A stretch of DNA of 64,000 nucleotides, taken from positions 1,123,205,244-1,123,269,243 of the forward strand of contig OY856412.1 in the NCBI GenBank assembly GCA_963693085.1, in the 5' to 3' direction. Below are positions 58,183 through 64,000 of the stretch, in pieces (positions within the stretch are counted from its first letter, which is position 1; each line of letters starts with the position of its first letter). Source of the stretch: Alisma plantago-aquatica. Lineage: Eukaryota; Streptophyta; Magnoliopsida; Alismatales; Alismataceae. The notes under the pieces were generated by a model, which did not search any database, was not told the origin of the DNA, and worked only from the letters and a program-made list of their open reading frames with translations. Made by a program: the position numbers and the translations under genes.

Positions 58183-61100
58183 TGTAAAGACCAAGTCTCT
58201 ACTAAAAATCATGGCAAACAAAAACACCAATGGTGTGGCAGCGGAAGAAATAAAACTTGACTTTATTCAAAATGTATAAAGAGTACATTATAAAAATTTC
58301 CCAAATGGGAGTACAAATTTATACAAGCATAGGATCTAGGTAGAGGAAGACTTAGGCTAATACAACATTGTCTCCAAACAACACAACTTATAACATAAAA
58401 GCCATTATGATCATGCAAGCTATATATTCCTTTTTTTATTGTCCTATCCTTAGCTTTAGGTTCCCCAACCTTCCATGCACACTCTGATCCTAACCTGGAT
58501 GGTTGGGGTCATCCAGCAAGAGAAAGATAAAAGGTATGTGTCAATAATAGGATAAAGGCAATCATAAAGTTAAGCATTTCATAACAAAAGATTCCACTAA
58601 GGAATTTCAAGGAGTAAGAGGCAAATGAGTAAATAATATTTTCAAAAACTGCCACATTTAAATATCAACAAATATCACATTTGCATGAATATAAATTATG
58701 ACTCAAAATCATCTCAATGTAGGGTGAGGCACCTACCAGACCTCACCAATGGCAGGGGGACTAAAACCCCAGTGCCTAAAAAGTGGTAGGGGGACTAAAA
58801 CCCCAGTGCCTAATATATAAAATGGCAGGGGAACTAAAACCCCAGTGCCTACGGCAGGGGGACTAAAACCCCAGTGCCCTATGGGTGGTTTGTACTCATG
58901 TACAGTACATTGTCAATTGGCCAATAACAATATCATGCATAAACATTCACTTAGCAGTAGAGTGAAAAGTATAACAAGATTGCAACATAGCATTGGGAAT
59001 AAAACCCAAGAAATAAATAAATAGGCCATCATAGGCAACAACAATATCCAAGAACTCCAAGAAATAAAGGAGCCAACATAAGCAACAACAATATACAATG
59101 TTTCCAAGTATTTCAAAAAGATGAGCCAACATAGGCAATAACAAGTTTAAAGCATTTCCAAGTAAATGAGGCAACATATGTAGTAGCAAGATTCACAATA
59201 TTCAAATGAATGATCCACAATGGCATTAGAAGCATACCATAAGTAAAGATTCAAATAAAGGAATTTAGGAGGATATCAAGGCTAGAACAAAATGTTTGTA
59301 GGGTTGGATAAGATCCCAACTGAAGAGTAGGTTGATTGCATAATATACATTCCACATTCATTTCACATTCACCATAGATGTTCACATAAATATGATTCAC
59401 ATACAGAAATAGGATCCACATACAAAATAGGGTGCACATACAAAATAGGGTCCACATACAAAATAGGGTGCACATACCTATTTTATTTAATTACCATAAC
59501 ATTCACCAATCTGATTGCATCAAATTCTATATTTCCCTAGTTATAAACATTATCATGTATTAATATATATAAAGACATAAAGTATAGGAAAAACCCTAAT
59601 TTTACAAAACCACAATTTAAGGTTTAAAACTTACCCCAACAGATTGGTCATATTCTCCTGAATAAGAAAACATATTTTATTTTACAAATTGGAGTTAAAA
59701 TGAATTAATTAGGTATTTTAGAACATTTTATATACTTAAAAGGCATTCAAAGCAAACTTCTAGAAATCATTTAGAATCAGACTTCAAAAACCATAAAATT
59801 GGATTGTACTTGAAAAATCCTTTCCATTGACTATTTATTTGCATTTTTCTGACCATGGATCGATTTACTATGAATTAAGTAAAATCGTCCAAATCAGAAT
59901 GTAAGAAAACTATAGAGTGACAGTAATATAAATGAAAATGCAATTAGATGTAAATAACAGGTGAAATGACCAAAATGCCCTTGCTTGCAAAATACATTTG
60001 ATTCAAAGGGAAAGGGCATAAGAGACATTAGAACATTGCGATTGATCGTTGCGTGAACACAACACAGAGAGGCGAAATACCAAAAATACCCCTGGTTAGC
60101 TAATAGATGCATCAGAGGGGTGTGGATATCTTGGTCTTTGTCTGACCCTGATTGCTCCTTCCACGGCCATGGCGTGGGAGCAACCTGGAGCTCAGGCTCC
60201 ATAGCTCCAGTTCGCGTATGGGCACATGACCTCGACCGAGGCTGGGAGTAGACTCCCTATGATCGCACGAACACAAACAACTGTTGTGCTTGATCCTGTG
60301 TGCCCAAGACCACCGGAAATAGGCTACGGAATGGCCTGGATAGGGGAGTAGGTCGGAGCTCAAAAAGCCAAAGGAAAGCGCGATAACCCGGGAAAACGAG
60401 GTCGGTAAAAGCTTCGTGGATGGGTTGCGAGTCGAACCCAAGCTTCGGCGAGTGTGGAGGTGCACTGAAGCTCAGAAAAGCTTGGCGTCGGAGGCTGCTT
60501 TATGGTGGCCCTATAGGACCAGGTGATCGGGGGCATCACGGGACAAAGCGAGGATACGAAGAGGAAGAGGGAGGATCGGAAAAGCTTACACACTTGCCAA
60601 TTGCTCGTGAGGCTACCAGAGAACACATGTACCGAACTGAGGTCGCCGAAACTGGAGAAGGAGTAGGTCGGGGAGTATCAGGCAAGTAGAGGTGAAATTG
60701 GAGGAGGAAGAAATCTAGCAGCTCGGAGGTCCTTTCTACAGTCTTATATAGGCGTGAGGGGCGTCGGAGCTCGCTTTGCAACTCCTTGGCAGAGAGGAGG
60801 TGGCGGCCCAGGTTGGGCGTTTCGTCTAGAATGAATGAGGGGTAATTAAAGTTATCTCAATCGATTCGTCTCGGCGATACAAACTCAACACAAAAGAAAT
60901 CTCACGAAGAGGTGAAGGAGGGAGAGAGGGAGAGGTGAAGAAGCCAGGGAGTCGGGATTGTTCCCAGACTCGCAGCCCGCTGGAGGTAGAAAACAAAGGG
61001 TCCACCATCGGATCACAGATCGACAGTCCACTAAACTCGCAAAAATCTGGTAGCGCGTGACAGCTAATAAATAACCGAACAATAGTGTTGCAAATCGATA

Positions 61101-61805
61101 TAAATGAAATCGATTAAACCCCAAAGTTATACTTTATTAAAAGCTTATAAAATGGATTTGAAGAGTCAAACGAAGTCTAAAAGGCACCAAATTTTAACCA
61201 CATGCTCATATTAATGTGTAGAACATTGCTATGCAATTAGATTTCATATTTAAGCTCATAAGGCTCATAACTCATATGTTGTCCATAATTACATGTATTA
61301 ATATATTAAAAGAGGTGAAATAATATGGAAAACTAATAAATTGAAATATGGGAGTAATATTTCGAGGTAAACATCTCCTAATTATTTCAAGAGAAATAAC
61401 TCACCATATTATCCCATTTTCACATATTTTAACCACTTAAGAGGAGAGAGAAAATAAAGAAGTTAATATACTCATAATTAATTCAAATGTACATTATTAC
61501 TAATATATTTATCCAAAAAGCTCCAAATTAATATTATCTACTTATATCCATCCTTAAGGACCAAATTACATTATTAACCTTCACTTATCTACTTAATTGG
61601 GTTATTTGTGCAAACACCCCTTCATTATCATAAATGAGGGAAAAAGGTGATTTTAAACATTGAATTGTGCTCAAATTGCACAAGGGGTCCAAAGAGAATA
61701 TAAAACAAGGGAAATTTATGAAAATGGTCCAAATGGACTAGAAAGCAAAGAAAAGCTCAAAAGTGGGTAAATTGCAGGGAAGACCCTGAATTTCAGTATG
61801 TTACA
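58183..61805 (-). repeat. 5' LTR of element B (3623 bp)
   Basis: Same length as its partner at 52650-56272. Ends CAGTATGTTACA at 61805. It contains the hairpin array at 58751-58878. Confidence 0.95.
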
Positions 61806-61810
61806 TACTA
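61806..61810. other. Target-site duplication of element B, right copy (TACTA)
   Basis: Identical to 52645-52649; LTR A resumes here. Confidence 0.95.
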
Positions 61811-63997
61811 AGACATTGCTTTCATAACCTTTTATGGTTAATTAATCTAAAGGTACTGATCATCTAGGTACCTTAGGGTTTCAACCTTTGTACCTAACAT
61901 TGATAATCATCATTGGATCAATGAATGAATTATCATCTTAAATATCCAAATGATTTGATCACATTGGACTTCCATTCGGTTTTGGGGTTTCAACACCAAA
62001 TGGTTTTGAAACCATTTGATTCCAAACTGTCCTGAGACCGTTTGGGCCCAAATGGTTTCAAGAACATTTGGACTCAAACGGTCTCAAGACCATTTGGTCC
62101 AAGTCAGCCTCGAAACCGAAAGGGTCACCTAAAGGTTTCCATCAACCAATCGATCATGATTTGCACCATTGAAATCTTCAACAATTGAACTAGTTAAGTA
62201 CATCAATCATTGACTCTTGAATCTCCAACCAATCCACCTTAGATTTTGACCTCCAAACGGTCTTCAGACCATTTGATCCCAAATGGTTTCAAGACCGTTT
62301 GGACTCAAACGGTCTCAAGACCGTTTGGTCCAAGTTGTCTTGAAATCGAATGGATTCATTTACGGTTTTCACCACTTCACCCGATTAGGGTTTGCAATTG
62401 GTAGATTATCCAATCATGGAGCCTTTAGAAACCAATCAATTAAACCTTTTTGATCATTATTCAACACATCTGCAACCCTCGTCAAATGGTCAACCCCCTC
62501 CATTCGGTCAACCACTCCAAATGGTTTGGAATCCAAACCTCCAAATGGTTTGCAAACCGTTTGGTCAACAAACGGTTTGGTGAAACTGATTGGGCCATAT
62601 TGTTGAAACTGTTTGCAATAGATATTTGGAGAGGTGTGTGCTTATGATGATTTCATCATCATCAAGCTATAAACCCACGAAGCTTTCTGTGATTTTCATG
62701 GTGATTGCATCAATCAATCAAATAAAATTTCGCGAATGAAGAAAGGATCAACAATTGATAGAGGTATGAAATCAATAATAACATTCAAGGGTTCAAGTTA
62801 TATAACCCACCTTCAATTGAGCTTAAAAGCTTCAACCTCCATGTCTTTAATGGTGAAAGAAACACCTTCCACTATCCCAAGCTCGTCCTTAAGCTTTGAC
62901 TGAAAAGGAATGGCTAGAATTGAAGATGGAATGGAGATAAGAAGAATTCATGCATTGATTTTTGATTTCCACCATGGAATCAAGGTGAAAAGAGGTCATG
63001 GATCTTACCAACAGGTTGAGGGTCTTCCTATTGATCCTCCATATCTCCCTTGGTCGTTTTGCAAGCAAAGAGTGGAAGTGGTTTCAAAAAAGCTTCTCAA
63101 TTGAGTTGTAAAATGTGTTTTATAAGAAATTCAATGAGAGAGAAAATATTTTATAAAATCCTTTTAATTCCACAAATGGTGCCACCTCTCCCCCATCAAT
63201 TCCTTGCATGAAAAGACATCTTCCCATCCTTCTAATTCCTCTTCATTATCCATGAATTAAGGAAAAGCAAATTAAGCACCTTAAATCATATAATACTAAT
63301 ATCCCATTTTTAGTGGATATTACTTTTGATTTAACTAATGTGAGTGGGTTCTCCACTCACTTAGATATTTTCGTGCGTTTGCAAGGAACATGCTCGTACA
63401 AAATTATCTAATTTCAATCATTACCATTTTGGTTGAAGGGAACTTCGATTAAAATATTTATTTTTGCATTAATTTGAAGTAAAGTTCCAATTATGCTTAA
63501 ATCTTGATTATTTTAATATCAAGATTTTCTTTCTTCCAAAATGATTCAAATGAGGCACCCCTCTCAAATTATTTTCTCTACATTATTCCAAGAATCATGA
63601 GGGACCCTATTGAAGTGGTATTTTGCATATTGAACCCTAGATTTTGGGTAAATTGCACATTACACCAAAACTAGGTTTTAATGCACAAACATTGCTCAAC
63701 AGGCTCTTTCTTATTATTCAGGCCCCTACAAGCCATTCCTCTACATCATTCTCTTTCCTATGATGCTTCAATACTATAGGAACATTTCACCATGTAACAT
63801 TTTCAATTTAACCCCTCAACTTGGGTAATTTGCACTTTAGCCCAAAACAAGTAAAACATTATTCAAAAAGGACTAAAATTGAAATATAAGTTCCGCTTGA
63901 GCCTTAATTACTTTTCAAGAGATAAGAGAAAGCATATAATGAACTTTATTAAGAAAAATATCTAGGTTTAAGAATAACCCAGGTCAGGGATGTTACA
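61811..63997 (-). repeat. 5' LTR of element A, part 2 (after the nested element B)
   Basis: Matches about 44883-47043 of the other LTR and ends GTCAGGGATGTTACA at 63997. On the minus strand this is the start of the element (TGTAACATCCCTGAC). The frames 62392-62583 and 62910-63104 are chance. Confidence 0.93.
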
Positions 63998-64000
63998 GTT

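Larger units (their letters stand above)
52650..61805 (-). mobile_element. Element B: non-autonomous LTR retrotransposon nested in LTR A
   Basis: It is 9156 bp: two direct LTRs of 3623 bp and a 1910-bp internal region with no recognisable gag or pol. The primer site lies beside the right LTR and the purine-rich tract beside the left, so transcription is on the minus strand. A TACTA duplication flanks it. The LTRs differ at seven of the first 188 aligned bases by eye (about 4%), so it is younger than its host element A. Confidence 0.95.
42823..63997 (-). mobile_element. Element A: large non-autonomous Ty3/gypsy-type retrotransposon, hosting element B
   Basis: Two LTRs of about 4.2 kb in direct orientation flank a 3.5-kb internal region (47044-50587). 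It has a primer site at the 50.58-kb side and a purine-rich tract at the 47.05-kb side, so it is transcribed on the minus strand. Without element B and the duplicated target bases it is about 12.0 kb. Gag is present but broken; protease, RT and integrase are absent. The LTR pair shows nine differences in the first 146 aligned bases by eye (about 6%). Confidence 0.92.

Overview
This window is repeat-dominated nuclear DNA of a flowering plant. The evidence is the set of families present: Ty3/gypsy LTR retrotransposons primed by initiator Met-tRNA, a plant CACTA (En/Spm-type) DNA transposon whose gene carries a Transposase_24-like region and an Ulp1-type protease, Tourist-like MITEs with 3-bp target duplications, and an RNase H-bearing L1-type LINE. 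I cannot fix the species or decide monocot versus eudicot. I found no intact host gene, no rRNA or tRNA gene and no prokaryotic feature. Nearly all long open frames outside the CACTA gene are decayed retroelement pieces or by-products of simple repeats.

Layout. About 0.3-5.8 kb holds pieces of LTR elements: a decayed minus-strand Athila/Tat-type gag-protease-RT block (945-3795) and a plus-strand LTR (about 3.8-5.75 kb). A (TA)n tract at 6.38-6.56 kb borders a 340-bp MITE. At 7385-13886 lies a structurally complete CACTA element (CACTACTACAGAA ends, GCT target duplication). It carries one gene that can be read as 13 coding exons for 786 residues without any stop: a TnpA/Transposase_24-like DNA-binding half joined to a C48 (Ulp1-like) cysteine protease half with its catalytic residues in place. 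No TnpD-type (Transposase_21) gene is visible. Both ends hold clusters of short hairpins built from the motif ACCGACGC, which are candidate binding sites for the encoded protein.

From 13.9 to 28.6 kb come low-copy-looking DNA, nested MITEs (17.4-18.3 kb), a 1.2-kb alternating TG/TA degenerate satellite (20.3-21.6 kb), a dead reverse-transcriptase gene of a plant repeat family (22.9-25.4 kb) and two Tourist-like elements (26.1 and 26.7-27.8 kb). From 29.3 to 41.8 kb there are two minus-strand Ty3/gypsy elements in pieces. One is a gag-only remnant between related LTRs, the upstream one of which is broken by a LINE with a clean 14-bp target duplication and a twin-priming inversion. The other is represented by a single LTR with its primer site.

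From 42.8 kb to the window edge is one large minus-strand element, here called A: 4.2-kb LTRs, gag only, and a 33-copy 32-bp minisatellite in the internal region. A second complete element, B (52650-61805), is nested inside A's upstream LTR. It has two 3623-bp LTRs, no recognisable protein and a TACTA target duplication. The LTR pair of B is more alike than that of A, which agrees with the order of insertion. The three gag-only or gene-less LTR elements would have to be mobilised by proteins supplied from elsewhere.
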